Shown here: one piece after another, positions 26,491-34,912 of the stretch
How the letters are laid out: each line of letters begins with the position of its first letter
Numbering within the stretch: the first letter of the stretch is position 1
Assembly: GCA_963739515.1 (NCBI GenBank)
Contig: CAVUAO010000006.1
Coordinates: 8,882-72,881 of the forward strand
Source of the DNA: JBFYTX01 sp963739515
GTDB lineage: Bacteria; Chloroflexota; Dehalococcoidia; Dehalococcoidales; RBG-16-60-22
Direction: 5' to 3'
Length of the DNA: 64,000 nt
Program-made: the position numbers and the translations under genes
The notes under the pieces: model-generated
What the model saw: the letters and a program-made list of their open reading frames with translations, nothing else
Told to the model about the DNA's origin: nothing
The model's database searches: none

Positions 26491-26518
26491 AGCCCCGATT
26501 GACATCGGGGCTCATTTT
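26491..26518 (+). terminator. Terminator after the bifunctional nuclease gene
   Basis: AGCCCCGAT-TGAC-ATCGGGGCT, a perfect 9-bp stem with a 4-base loop, followed by CATTTTAT. Confidence 0.85.
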
Positions 26519-26595
26519 ATTTGACAATGCCCCATCTCGATGCTAATATGCTTTGAACTCTGACATATAATCTTCATCAACCAGGAGGCATGACC

Positions 26596-26892
26596 ATGGC
26601 AATTGACGGCACTTATAAAATCGAACTCGATACCCCGATGGGGAAAATGGAAACCAAAATGACCTGTATCACCAAAGGCAATATCCTTACCGGCAAGGCG
26701 GAAAGCCAGATGGGCACCGCCGACCTGACCGGAAAGGTGAACGGCGACCAGTTTACCTGCGAAGCGAATGTCTCCAGCCCGATGGGCTCGATGCATCTTA
26801 CTTACACCGGCAAAGTAACCGGAAGCGATATCGCCGGCGAGATTAAAGCCGGGGACTTCGGGACGGTGCCCTTCAAGGGCAAACGCGTTTAA
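26596..26892 (+). CDS. Small beta-rich protein of unknown function
   Basis: A 98-residue protein, almost all short beta strands with repeated GTYKIELDTPMGKMETKM and TGKVNGDQFTCEANVSSPMG motifs; the alternating pattern suggests a small lipocalin- or barrel-like fold. I recognise similar unnamed proteins in anaerobes but no function. ATG 26596 is chosen over 26590 because AGGAGG then stands 7 bases upstream instead of one. It sits alone between the nuclease gene and the ATP synthase operon. Confidence 0.75.
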   Translation: MAIDGTYKIELDTPMGKMETKMTCITKGNILTGKAESQMGTADLTGKVNGDQFTCEANVSSPMGSMHLTYTGKVTGSDIAGEIKAGDFGTVPFKGKRV

Positions 26893-26979
26893 TATTTATT
26901 CTCAGCTCAAGAAAATCTCGGTTTTAGCTACAGCTTTCCGCGCCGGGCATCAGGGTACTATATCTTTATGCCGATAGAT

Positions 26980-27009
26980 TTGACCTGAGATAGCTGGTTC
27001 TGCTATCAT
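26980..27009 (+). promoter_or_regulatory. ATP synthase operon promoter
   Basis: TTGACC (26980-26985), 18-base spacer, TATCAT (27004-27009) with an extended TGC just before it. Start of transcription would be near 27,016, giving a 20-base leader. Confidence 0.6.
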
Positions 27010-27036
27010 TCCAGAGTTAGGCTCCGCGAGGTCGGT

Positions 27037-27249
27037 ATGGACAAATGGATACCGGCCCTGAGGGTAACCGGTATTGGTTTTTATATCGCCACCTGCATTG
27101 CCGGGGGCTCCCTGGCCGGCTGGTGGCTCGGCGGCAAAAGACCGCTTTACCTGATTATCGGCTTGCTGGTGGGATTGGTTTTAGCTTTTTATGGTGCTTA
27201 CCAGATGGTTAAGTCCCTTATCACCGATAATAAAAAGGAGAACCCCTAG
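27037..27249 (+). CDS. AtpI/AtpZ-type ATP synthase accessory protein
   Basis: A 70-residue membrane protein with two hydrophobic helices (GFYIATCIAGGSLAGWWLGG and YLIIGLLVGLVLAFYGAYQMV). Its size, two-helix plan, and place as first gene of the atp operon identify the AtpI/AtpZ group, implicated in c-ring assembly and Mg2+ supply. Its TAG stop shares a base with the GTG start of atpB, indicating coupling. Confidence 0.8.
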   Translation: MDKWIPALRVTGIGFYIATCIAGGSLAGWWLGGKRPLYLIIGLLVGLVLAFYGAYQMVKSLITDNKKENP

Positions 27250-28217
27250 TGGCTGAGACAGGGAAAAAGCGGGGCTGCCTCGGCTGTGCGACGCCGATTT
27301 TAATCGTTATCGGGGTTATCATCTTCGGCGTGCTTATCCTGGGTTTATTAGCCGGACCGATAGGGCACGGATTGCTCGCTCGTTTTGGTATCAGTCTTAG
27401 TTTACCCGCGTGGCTGGTTTCCGAGAAGCCGGTCATCCATCTCGCCGCGCCGGCGCTGTTTAAAGTTTTCGGTTTCCCCATTACCAACACGATGCTGGCG
27501 GGCTGGATTACCGTTATTTTCCTGGTCCTGGTGAGCTGGCTGGTGACCCGCCGCATGAAGCTCGTCCCCGGCCCCGTCCAGGCCGTCTTCGAGTTTGCTC
27601 TGGGATGGGTTCACGACCTCTGCGTGAGCGTCGCCGGCGATAAAAGCGGCCGGAGGTTTTTCCCGGTCGTTTGCACCATTTTCCTCTTTGTGGCTTTTAA
27701 CGCCTGGCTGGCGCTGATACCCGGCTTCGGCTCAATAGAGTTCAACGGGCACGAACTTTTAAGGGGAGCCAACACGGACCTGAATACTCCGCTCGCATTA
27801 GCCATCGTCTCCTTCATCTTCGTGGCCTATTTCGGGCTAAGAGAGCTCGGCGGCGGCTGGCTCCGCCAGTACTTTAACTTCGGTCCGTTTTTCCGCAGTA
27901 TCGGCCGCGTCTTTAAAGGCAAATTGAACTTCATGGATATTTTTTCCGGGGCCATCGGCATTTTCGTCGGCCTGCTGGAGTTCCTGAGCATGTTCATCCG
28001 TCTCATCAGTTTTACCTTCCGTCTTTTCGGCAACATGACCGCCGGCGAGATACTGGTGATTATCGGCGCTTTCCTGATTCCCTTGCTGGGGATTAACTTC
28101 GCGATATACGGATTTGAGCTGCTCGTCGGGTTGGTCCAGGCGCTAGTGTTCAGTATTTTGACGCTGGTCTTCGCCACGATGTCGGTAACGTCTCATGAAG
28201 CGGAGTCGCACGGATAG
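27249..28217 (+). CDS. atpB: ATP synthase subunit a
   Basis: A 322-residue polytopic Fo subunit. The conserved stretch with the essential Arg lies in ISFTFRLFGNMTAGEILVII near residue 255; the preceding EFLSMFIRL and following ALVFSILTLVFATM are typical. It forms the proton half-channels against the c-ring. The start is a GTG overlapping the previous stop. The N-terminus before the first a-type helix is longer than in E. coli and begins with a cysteine-containing hydrophobic helix. Confidence 0.95.
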   Translation: MAETGKKRGCLGCATPILIVIGVIIFGVLILGLLAGPIGHGLLARFGISLSLPAWLVSEKPVIHLAAPALFKVFGFPITNTMLAGWITVIFLVLVSWLVTRRMKLVPGPVQAVFEFALGWVHDLCVSVAGDKSGRRFFPVVCTIFLFVAFNAWLALIPGFGSIEFNGHELLRGANTDLNTPLALAIVSFIFVAYFGLRELGGGWLRQYFNFGPFFRSIGRVFKGKLNFMDIFSGAIGIFVGLLEFLSMFIRLISFTFRLFGNMTAGEILVIIGAFLIPLLGINFAIYGFELLVGLVQALVFSILTLVFATMSVTSHEAESHG

Positions 28218-28254
28218 TTTGACATATTTTACAGTTTCTTAAGGAGGGACAAGT

Positions 28255-28485
28255 ATGGATCCTGCATCGATGAAAATGCTGGCTATCGGTCTGGTGATGG
28301 GGCTGGGGGCGCTCGGGCCCGGCCTGGGCATCGGCATCCTGGGCTATGGGGCGATGGTAGGACTGGCGCGCAACCCGGAGGCCAGGGGGCCCATCTTTAC
28401 CAACATGCTGCTGGCCGTCGCCATGGCGGAAGCCATCGCCATTTATGCCCTGGTCGTGGCGATATTGCTCGGGTTCGTGTTCTAA
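28255..28485 (+). CDS. atpE: ATP synthase subunit c
   Basis: A 76-residue hairpin of two membrane helices. Helix 1 has the Gly-rich GLGALGPGLGIGILGYGAM, the polar loop RNPEA, and helix 2 the ion-binding Glu in MAEAIAIYALVV. The Gln and Ser/Thr residues that mark Na+-type c-rings are not present, so proton coupling is expected. AAGGAGGG stands 7-8 bases before the ATG. Confidence 0.95.
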   Translation: MDPASMKMLAIGLVMGLGALGPGLGIGILGYGAMVGLARNPEARGPIFTNMLLAVAMAEAIAIYALVVAILLGFVF

Positions 28486-28520
28486 AGGCAATACGCGGGA
28501 AATAAATTAAAGGGGCGAAT

Positions 28521-28637
28521 ATGGATCAGGAAGGGTTACCTACGTTTATCGCGGCTATCGTGGCCGCGGCGATACTGGGCGTCATGGTCATCGCGGCGGT
28601 ATTGATACACGCCGTCCTGACTATGCCGGTTAAGTAA
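28521..28637 (+). CDS. 38-residue membrane peptide inside the atp operon
   Basis: A very small gene: ATG at 28521 with AGGGG about 5 bases upstream, stop TAA at 28635. The product begins MDQEGLPTFI and then has one uninterrupted hydrophobic helix (AAIVAAAILGVMVIAAVLI) and a short tail ending MPVK. It lies between atpE and atpF, 35 bases after one and 41 before the other, on the same transcript. It is not the c or b subunit, both of which are present. Function unknown; a small Fo-associated subunit or assembly factor is possible. Confidence 0.6.
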   Translation: MDQEGLPTFIAAIVAAAILGVMVIAAVLIHAVLTMPVK

Positions 28638-28678
28638 GCACTGCAAAATATCGAGATAAAGCAGTCCAGGGGGCAAAT

Positions 28679-29191
28679 ATGGGCGGTATTTCCGAATTGG
28701 GAATTAATTGGTCGACGCTGATCACGCAGGTCATTACTTTTATCGTGCTATTGCTGCTCCTGCGCTTGGTGGCTTACAAACCGCTGATGCGCATGCTCGA
28801 CGCGCGTTCGCGGCGCATCAAGGAAAGCATGGACCAGGCCCAGGCCATCAAGGAGCAATCGGCGAATACTCAGGAAGAGATCAAGAAGCAGCTCGAGCAG
28901 GCGAGCCGCGAAGGACAGGAGCGCCTTGCCCGCGCCGTCAAAGCCGGCGAGGAGGTCAAGCAGAAGGCGCAGGCGGACGCCCGCCAGGAGGCCGAAACCC
29001 TGATTAAACGGGCCCGCGTGGAAATTCAGCAGGAGCGCGACGAGGCTATCGGCGAGGTGCGCCGCGAGTTCGCCGATTTAACGGTGCTGGCGGCCGGCAA
29101 GGTCATCGAAAAATCTCTGGATAAAGAAGAGCACCGCGAGCTGATCGACAAGGTGCTGGAAGAAAGCGCCCATTTGAAGAAAAAAGATTAG
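28679..29191 (+). CDS. atpF: ATP synthase subunit b
   Basis: A 170-residue protein with one N-terminal membrane helix (LITQVITFIVLLLLLRLVAY) followed by a long charged, Ala/Glu/Gln/Arg-rich helix (residues 35-170), the peripheral stalk of the enzyme. GGINWSTLI-type starts and KPLMRMLDARSRRIKESMD are typical. It connects Fo to subunit delta. Confidence 0.94.
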   Translation: MGGISELGINWSTLITQVITFIVLLLLLRLVAYKPLMRMLDARSRRIKESMDQAQAIKEQSANTQEEIKKQLEQASREGQERLARAVKAGEEVKQKAQADARQEAETLIKRARVEIQQERDEAIGEVRREFADLTVLAAGKVIEKSLDKEEHRELIDKVLEESAHLKKKD

Positions 29192-29208
29192 TTAATCAGG
29201 AATAGATA

Positions 29209-29751
29209 ATGCCCAAGAAGTTTAATGCCCGGCGCTATGCCCGGGCGGTCTTTGAGATAGCGCTGGAAAAAAATGAGTTGGAACGCTGGCAGTCCGACCT
29301 GGAGAAAATCGCGGCTGCCGTCGGTAATGAAGAGCTATTAGCCGTGCTGGAAAGCCCGAAAATAAGAATCGAAGAAAAGTCGGGGCTGCTGTCTAAACTG
29401 GGAGATATCAATCCCCTGGTCATAAATCTGATCGCGCTTTTAATCGCCAGGGACAGCGTCAGGACGGTAGCCGAAATCGCCGCGGAATACCGGCGCATGG
29501 TAGACGAATATCGCGGGATACAGCCGGCGGAGGTCGTGACCGCCATACTTCTCGATAAAAGGGATAAAGAAAAACTGGCGGAAAACCTGGGCGCCATCGT
29601 CGGGAAAAAGGTGGTGCTCGAGTCCGCCGTCGACCCCGCTATCATCGGCGGGATTATTGCCAGGGTGGGCGGCAAGCTATTGGATGGCAGCACCCGCGGC
29701 AAGCTTCTGGCTTTGAAAAAAGAGCTGGAAACAGGGGAGAGGCAGCGTTAG
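29209..29751 (+). CDS. atpH: ATP synthase subunit delta
   Basis: A 180-residue stalk subunit. N-terminal ARRYARAVFEIALEKNELE and C-terminal VDPAIIGGIIARVGGKLLDGSTRGKL are the two conserved blocks of the OSCP/delta family. It lies 17 bases after atpF and 15 before atpA. Confidence 0.94.
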   Translation: MPKKFNARRYARAVFEIALEKNELERWQSDLEKIAAAVGNEELLAVLESPKIRIEEKSGLLSKLGDINPLVINLIALLIARDSVRTVAEIAAEYRRMVDEYRGIQPAEVVTAILLDKRDKEKLAENLGAIVGKKVVLESAVDPAIIGGIIARVGGKLLDGSTRGKLLALKKELETGERQR

Positions 29752-29766
29752 AAGGAGGCAGTTCCT

Positions 29767-31278
29767 ATGGCAACACGGGGCGAAGATATCGTTTCGATTA
29801 TCAAGCAGCAGATTGAGCAGTTCGGCACGACCGTCACCATGGTGGATGTCGGCACGGTCATCGAGGTCGGCGACGGCATAGCCAGGATTCACGGCCTGGC
29901 TTCAGCCAAATACAACGAGCTATTACAGTTTCCCAACGATGTTATCGGTATTGCTTTAAATCTCGAGGAGGACAGTGTCTCCGCCGTTATCCTGGGGGAC
30001 TATACCAAAATTAAGGAAGGCGACGAGGTCAAGTCCACCGGACGCATCGCCGAAGTACCCGTGGGCGAAGGACTTATCGGTCGCGTCGTCGATCCCCTCG
30101 GTCGACCACTGGACGGCCGCGGCGCTATAAGAATGGACAAGACCCGTCCCATCGAGAGGGTCGCCCCTAACGTCGTCCTGCGCGCCCAGGTGGATACGCC
30201 CGTCCAGACCGGCATCAAGGCGGTGGACAGCATGTTCCCCATCGGGCGGGGCCAGCGCGAGCTGATCATCGGCGACCGCTCTACCGGCAAGACCGCCATC
30301 GCCCTGGACGCCATCGTTAACCAGAAGGGCGGCGACTTAATCTGTATCTATGTCGCTATCGGCCAGAAGATATCCCAGGTGGCGCGGGTAGCGTCCGTCC
30401 TGGCGAACTACGGCGCCATGGAGCATACCATCGTGGTGTCAGCCTCCGCCTCGGACTCCGTGGCGTTACAGTACCTGGCGCCATACGCCGGCTGCGCCAT
30501 GGGCGAGGAGTTCATGGAGCAGGGCAGAGACGTCTTGATAATCTATGACGACCTTTCCAAGCACGCCTGGGCTTACCGCCAGCTTTCGTTATTACTGCGC
30601 CGGCCGCCCGGCCGCGAGGCCTACCCCGGCGACGTTTTTTACCTGCACAGCCGCCTCCTGGAGAGGGCGGCCAAGTACGCTAAGGAATACGGCGGCGGCT
30701 CGCTGACCGCCCTGCCCATCATCGAAACGCAGGCGGGTGATGTCTCGGCCTATATCCCCACCAACGTTATCTCGATTACCGATGGCCAGCTTTACCTGGA
30801 GTCGGACCTCTTTAACGCCGGCATCAAGCCCGCGCTGAATGTGGGCATCTCGGTATCCCGCGTCGGCAGCAAAGCCCAGACCGCGGCGATGAAAAAAGTG
30901 GCCGGCCGGCTAAAGCTGGACATGGGGCAGTACCGCGAGGTGGCGGCGTTCGCCCAGTTCGGCACCGCCGAGCTCGATAAAGCCACGCGGTCGCAGCTGG
31001 AGCGCGGCCTGCGTATCCAGGAAGTCCTCAAGCAGTCGCAGTTCGTCCCGGTCTCCCTGGAGAGACAGGTCATGATTCTTTATGCCGTCATCAACGGCTA
31101 CCTGGACGATATCCCGGTGGAGAAAATCGCCGCTTTTGAAACGGATTTTTATCGTTTTATGGAGTCGAGCTACGCCGATTTGGCGAAGAACATCGCCTCG
31201 ACCAAAGACCTGAATAAAGACGGTGAAGAGACCCTTAAAAAAGCCGTTACCGAGTTCAAGCAGGGGTTTATAAAATAG
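29767..31278 (+). CDS. atpA: ATP synthase subunit alpha
   Basis: A 503-residue F1 subunit. P-loop GDRSTGKTAIALDAI (near residue 169), the PYAGCAMGEEFM segment, and the arginine-finger region AYIPTNVISITDGQLYLESDLF with SVSRVGSKAQ are all present. It forms the non-catalytic nucleotide sites of the alpha3beta3 hexamer. In most operons atpG follows directly; here a DUF3795 gene and a hairpin element intervene. Confidence 0.97.
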   Translation: MATRGEDIVSIIKQQIEQFGTTVTMVDVGTVIEVGDGIARIHGLASAKYNELLQFPNDVIGIALNLEEDSVSAVILGDYTKIKEGDEVKSTGRIAEVPVGEGLIGRVVDPLGRPLDGRGAIRMDKTRPIERVAPNVVLRAQVDTPVQTGIKAVDSMFPIGRGQRELIIGDRSTGKTAIALDAIVNQKGGDLICIYVAIGQKISQVARVASVLANYGAMEHTIVVSASASDSVALQYLAPYAGCAMGEEFMEQGRDVLIIYDDLSKHAWAYRQLSLLLRRPPGREAYPGDVFYLHSRLLERAAKYAKEYGGGSLTALPIIETQAGDVSAYIPTNVISITDGQLYLESDLFNAGIKPALNVGISVSRVGSKAQTAAMKKVAGRLKLDMGQYREVAAFAQFGTAELDKATRSQLERGLRIQEVLKQSQFVPVSLERQVMILYAVINGYLDDIPVEKIAAFETDFYRFMESSYADLAKNIASTKDLNKDGEETLKKAVTEFKQGFIK

Positions 31279-31280
31279 CA

Positions 31281-31360
31281 GGGCGTTTAAGAGGGACGCC
31301 GTCCCTCTTTCGTATCAACCCTCTCCCTTGAGGGAGAGGGGGACAAAGGGGGAGAGGAAA
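31281..31360 (-). repeat. Composite hairpin element, copy 5 (inverted)
   Basis: On the minus strand: CCTCTCCCCCTTTGTCCCCC, palindrome CTCCCT-CAA-GGGAG, then GAGGGACGGCGTCCCTC hairpin and tail TTAAACGCCC. It lies inside the ATP synthase operon, between atpA and the DUF3795 gene. Confidence 0.6.
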
Positions 31361-31361
31361 A

Positions 31362-31709
31362 ATGGAAAAAGTTATTGCCTATTGTGGCGTCGTCTGCTCG
31401 GACTGCGGCGCTTATATCGCTACCATTAAAAACGATGATAAATTGCGCCAGGCGCAGGCGGAAAAGTGGGCTAAGCAGTATAATATCCCCATTATGAAAG
31501 CCTCTGATGTTAACTGTACCGGCTGCAGTTCCAGAGGTGTTCAAATAGGCCATTGCGCCGTGTGCGAGATACGCAAGTGCGGCATGGAAAAAGGCTTGAA
31601 AAACTGTGGGTATTGTATAACCTACCCGTGTGCCAAACTAGAGGTAATTTTTAAGCACTATCCAGCCGCTAAAAAGACTTTAGACGCTATAAAAAAGGGG
31701 AAAAAATAA
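31362..31709 (+). CDS. DUF3795 cysteine-rich protein
   Basis: A 115-residue protein with eleven cysteines: IAYCGVVCSDCGAYIA at the N-terminus, CTGCSSRG and HCAVCEIRKCG in the middle, and NCGYCITYPCAKLE near the end. These blocks define DUF3795, a family of small cysteine-rich proteins of unknown function in anaerobes, presumably metal-binding. It is inserted between atpA and atpG on the same strand, only 3 bases before atpG, so it must be transcribed with the ATP synthase genes. Confidence 0.88.
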   Translation: MEKVIAYCGVVCSDCGAYIATIKNDDKLRQAQAEKWAKQYNIPIMKASDVNCTGCSSRGVQIGHCAVCEIRKCGMEKGLKNCGYCITYPCAKLEVIFKHYPAAKKTLDAIKKGKK

Positions 31710-31712
31710 CCC

Positions 31713-32567
31713 ATGCCTGATATCCGTAAAGTCCGCCGCCGCATCAGGGGCGTCCGCAATATCGCCAAAATCACGCGCGCCATGGAGATGATTGCCGCCT
31801 CCAAGATGAAAAAAGCGCAGGAGCGCGGCCTGGCCGGGCGGCCCTACTCGCAGAAAATCGAGCAGGTCATCGCCGACCTGGCGGCCATACCGGATATCGG
31901 CCTGCAGCACCCGCTCTTACAGCGGCGGCCGGTGGCAAGAATCACCGTGGTGCATATCACCCCTGACCGCGGTCTCTGCGGCGGCCTCAATGCCAACCTG
32001 AACCGGAATCTGGCCCGCTTTATCCTGGAGCAGAAGGTCCCCGTGGAGGTCGTCGCCGTGGGGCGCAAAGGTCGGGAGTTTGCCTCGCGCGCCAGCTGCA
32101 AATTATGTGCCGAGTTTACCCAGCTGGGCGACCAGCCCCGCTTCCTGGATATCCTCCCCATCTCCCGTATCCTCATTGAGGAATATACCGCCGGAAACAT
32201 CGACGAGGTCTATATCTCCTATGCCCATTTCGTCTCTACCATGGTGCAGCGACCGGCTATGAAAAAGCTTTTGCCCGTGACGCCGGCCAAGATACCCCGC
32301 GCGGAAAACGTCGATTACATTTACGAGCCGGGGGCGGAGGCGGTGCTGGGCGGGCTTTTGCCCCGCTTCGTGGAGATGGAAATTTACCATGATATCCTGG
32401 AGTCCATCGCCAGCGAGCAGTCGGCCCGCATGGTGGCGATGCGCAACGCCACCGACAGCGCCAATGAGCTTATCGGCGATTTAACGCTCTTATATAACAA
32501 AGCCCGGCAGGAAGCCATCACCCGCGATCTCCTCGATATTACCGGAGGGGTGGTGGCCCTGGAATAA
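31713..32567 (+). CDS. atpG: ATP synthase subunit gamma
   Basis: A 284-residue central stalk subunit. The N-terminal helix RRRIRGVRNIAKITRAMEMIAASKM and the C-terminal helix ARMVAMRNATDSANELIGDLTLLYNKARQEAITRDLLDI form the rotating coiled coil; the middle DRGLCGGLNANL is also conserved. It follows the DUF3795 gene by 3 bases and is separated from atpD by a MITE-like repeat. Confidence 0.96.
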   Translation: MPDIRKVRRRIRGVRNIAKITRAMEMIAASKMKKAQERGLAGRPYSQKIEQVIADLAAIPDIGLQHPLLQRRPVARITVVHITPDRGLCGGLNANLNRNLARFILEQKVPVEVVAVGRKGREFASRASCKLCAEFTQLGDQPRFLDILPISRILIEEYTAGNIDEVYISYAHFVSTMVQRPAMKKLLPVTPAKIPRAENVDYIYEPGAEAVLGGLLPRFVEMEIYHDILESIASEQSARMVAMRNATDSANELIGDLTLLYNKARQEAITRDLLDITGGVVALE

Positions 32568-32595
32568 ATACTAATTAAAAAGGAAAGAATTAATT

Positions 32596-32702
32596 GTCGT
32601 TGCGAGCCATCCCGACCGTAGTCGGGAGGCGCGGCAATCTCTAACTTGGGGTCTGTGAGATGATTGGGATTGCCACGTCGCTTACGCTCCTCGCAATGAC
32701 AG
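32596..32702. mobile_element. MITE-like inverted-repeat element between atpG and atpD
   Basis: About 107 bases, bounded by GTCGTTGCGAG and CTCGCAATGAC, which are inverted repeats with one mismatch. Inner arms GCGGCAATCT and GGGATTGCCACG are also complementary, and a separate palindrome TCCCGACCGTAGTCGGGA lies near the left end. It encodes no protein. The pattern matches a widespread type of bacterial dispersed repeat. Confidence 0.65.
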
Positions 32703-32718
32703 CTGAAGTGAGGTCTCT

Positions 32719-34128
32719 ATGGCTAAGGGAAAAGTAGCTCAGGTCATCGGCACGGTCGTGGACGTGGAGTTCCCCCCGGACGAACTACCCGCCCTCTTTA
32801 ACGCCGTCGAAATAAAACGCGGCGATGGCAAAATCGTCCTCGAAGTCCAGGACCACCTCGGCAATAACTGGGTGCGCTGCCTGGCGCTCTCGCCAACGGA
32901 CGGTCTCGAACGCGGGGCGGAGGTCGTCGATACCGGCTCGGCTTTAAAGGTGCCGGTCGGCCATGCCACGCTGGGACGCCTCTTCGATGTCATGGGGACG
33001 CCGCTGGATAACCTCGGCGCTGTCAAGGCTGACGACCGCTGGCCCATCCATCGTCCGCCTCCCTCTTTCGAGGAGCAGGCCGCCAGCACCCAGATGCTGG
33101 AGACGGGCTTAAAGGTTATCGACCTCATCACGCCGTTCACCAAGGGCGGTAAAATCGGGGCTTACGGCGGCGCCGGCGTGGGCAAGACGGTCATTATCCA
33201 GGAGCTTATCCGCAACATCGCCACGGTGCACGGCGGATTCTCAGTCTTTACCGGCATCGGGGAGCGCTCCCGTGAAGGCAACGACCTCTGGCGCGAGATG
33301 AAGGAGTCCGGCGTCATCGATAAGACCGTGATGGTCTTCGGCCAGATGAACGAGCCGCCCGGCGTCCGGCTGCGCGTCGGACTGACCGGCCTGACGATGG
33401 CGGAGTACTTCCGTGATGTCGAAGGGCAGGACGTCCTGCTCTTTATCGATAATATTTACCGCTATACTTTAGCCGGCATGGAGGTCTCGGCGCTGCTGGG
33501 TCGAATGCCTTCGGCGGTGGGCTACCAACCGACCCTAGCGACCGAAATGGGCGAGCTTCAGGAGCGTATCGCTTCCACCAAGAAAGGCTCGATTACCTCT
33601 TTCCAGGCGATCTACGTCCCCGCCGATGACTATACCGACCCCGGCGTGGTAACGACGTTTGGCCACCTGGACGCCGTGGTGGCGCTGGAGAGGTCTATCG
33701 CCGAACAGGGCTTGTACCCCGCCGTCGACCCCCTGACCTCCACCTCCCGCATCCTCGACCCCAGCGTCGTCGGCGAGGAGCATTACCGCGTCGCCCGCGA
33801 GGTGCAGCGGGTGCTGCAAAGATATAGAGACCTGCAGGATATTATCGCCATCCTGGGCATCGAAGAGCTTTCCGAGGAAGACAAGCAGTCCGTGTCCCGG
33901 GCGCGCCGCATCCAGCGCTTCCTCTCGCAGCCCATGTTCGTGACGGAGGTCTTTACCGGTCGACCCGGCAAGTATGTGAAAGTGGCAGATACCGTGCGCG
34001 GCTTTAAGGAAATCCTCGAAGGCAAGTACGACGACCTCCCCGAACAGGCTTTCTATATGGTCGGCGGCATCGAGGAAGTGGCGGAGGCGGCCAAGAAAAT
34101 GGGGGCTCAGGCTGATGTCAAGTCTTAA
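32719..34128 (+). CDS. atpD: ATP synthase subunit beta
   Basis: A 469-residue catalytic F1 subunit. P-loop GGAGVGKTVIIQELI (near residue 153), catalytic Glu in GERSREGNDLW, Walker B DVLLFIDNIYRYT and DDYTDPGVVTTFGHLDA are present. One oddity is IYRY where most bacteria have IFRF. It overlaps atpC by 14 bases. The start follows an AGTGAGG about 7 bases upstream. Confidence 0.97.
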   Translation: MAKGKVAQVIGTVVDVEFPPDELPALFNAVEIKRGDGKIVLEVQDHLGNNWVRCLALSPTDGLERGAEVVDTGSALKVPVGHATLGRLFDVMGTPLDNLGAVKADDRWPIHRPPPSFEEQAASTQMLETGLKVIDLITPFTKGGKIGAYGGAGVGKTVIIQELIRNIATVHGGFSVFTGIGERSREGNDLWREMKESGVIDKTVMVFGQMNEPPGVRLRVGLTGLTMAEYFRDVEGQDVLLFIDNIYRYTLAGMEVSALLGRMPSAVGYQPTLATEMGELQERIASTKKGSITSFQAIYVPADDYTDPGVVTTFGHLDAVVALERSIAEQGLYPAVDPLTSTSRILDPSVVGEEHYRVAREVQRVLQRYRDLQDIIAILGIEELSEEDKQSVSRARRIQRFLSQPMFVTEVFTGRPGKYVKVADTVRGFKEILEGKYDDLPEQAFYMVGGIEEVAEAAKKMGAQADVKS

Positions 34129-34540
34129 ACTGGATATCGTTACCGCCGAGCGCGTCGTTTACTCCGAGGAAGTCGATATCGTTATCGCCCCCGGCGTGGA
34201 AGGCCAATTGGGTATTTTGCCCCACCACGCCCCCCTGATGACTATCCTCCAGGCCGGCGAGCTGGTAGTACGAAAGGGCGCGCAGGAGGATTCCCTGGCG
34301 ATCTCCGGCGGTTTTCTGGAGGTGCGCCCCGACCGCGTGATTATCCTGGCGGACAGCGCCGAAAGGGCGGAGGAAATCGACGTCGCCCGCGCCGAAGCCG
34401 CCCGGAAACGCGCCGAGGAAAGGCTAAAAGAAAAGGTGGCAGGAGGTGTCGAGGAGGGACAGGCGGCGGAAGCCGCCCTGCGGCGCGCGACGGCCCGGCT
34501 GACCGTGGCGGACAAGATGAAGCGCCGCCGCAAACTCTAA
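34115..34540 (+). CDS. atpC: ATP synthase subunit epsilon
   Basis: A 141-residue subunit with the N-terminal beta sandwich (LDIVTAERVVYSEEVDIVIAP, GQLGILPHHAPLMT) and a C-terminal helical hairpin rich in Ala, Arg and Glu. It rotates with gamma and can inhibit ATP hydrolysis. It is the last gene of the operon; a strong terminator follows. Confidence 0.94.
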   Translation: MSSLKLDIVTAERVVYSEEVDIVIAPGVEGQLGILPHHAPLMTILQAGELVVRKGAQEDSLAISGGFLEVRPDRVIILADSAERAEEIDVARAEAARKRAEERLKEKVAGGVEEGQAAEAALRRATARLTVADKMKRRRKL

Positions 34541-34566
34541 CGAAATAAATGTTTTTCCCAAAACTA

Positions 34567-34596
34567 AAGCCCCGATTTTTATCGGGGCTTTTTCTT
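34567..34596 (+). terminator. ATP synthase operon terminator
   Basis: AAGCCCCGAT-TTTT-ATCGGGGCTT followed by TTTCTTT: a 10-bp stem with a T tract, 27 bases after the atpC stop. Confidence 0.92.
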
Positions 34597-34684
34597 TAAT
34601 GGATTGTTTACAGATTGTCGCTTATCTACTGCTCCTCCCGATTGAGAAGCGCAGGTACCTCCTCCCCCGTATCCCCCCTAAGAA

Positions 34685-34912
34685 TTACATGATTTCGAGT
34701 CTGACTCTGGTCTGGGCTTTGGCGGCTTTTACCCTCAGCAAGGTGCGCATCGCCTGCGCAATCTGCCCCTGCTTGCCGATGATCCTTCCCTTGTCATCAT
34801 CGGCCACACGCAGCTTCAGCGTGATGCCCTCCTCGTTGGTTTCCTCTTCCACATTCACTGCATCCGGGTCGTTGACGATGGACTTGGCGATGTAAATTAC
34901 TAGGTCTTTCAT
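34685..34912 (-). CDS. khpA: KH-domain RNA-binding protein KhpA
   Basis: A 75-residue single KH domain protein. GRIIGKQGQIAQAMRTLLR is the GxxG loop and following helix that bind RNA. In many bacteria this gene (khpA/ylqC) lies next to rpsP, as here, where it overlaps rpsP by 4 bases. It is thought to act with KhpB in RNA binding and cell elongation in some Gram-positives. Confidence 0.92.
   Translation of the reverse strand: MKDLVIYIAKSIVNDPDAVNVEEETNEEGITLKLRVADDDKGRIIGKQGQIAQAMRTLLRVKAAKAQTRVRLEIM

Noticed and set aside
28255..28485. Sodium-type c-ring
   Set aside because: The Gln in helix 1 and the Ser/Thr next to the ion-binding Glu, needed for Na+ coordination, are absent.
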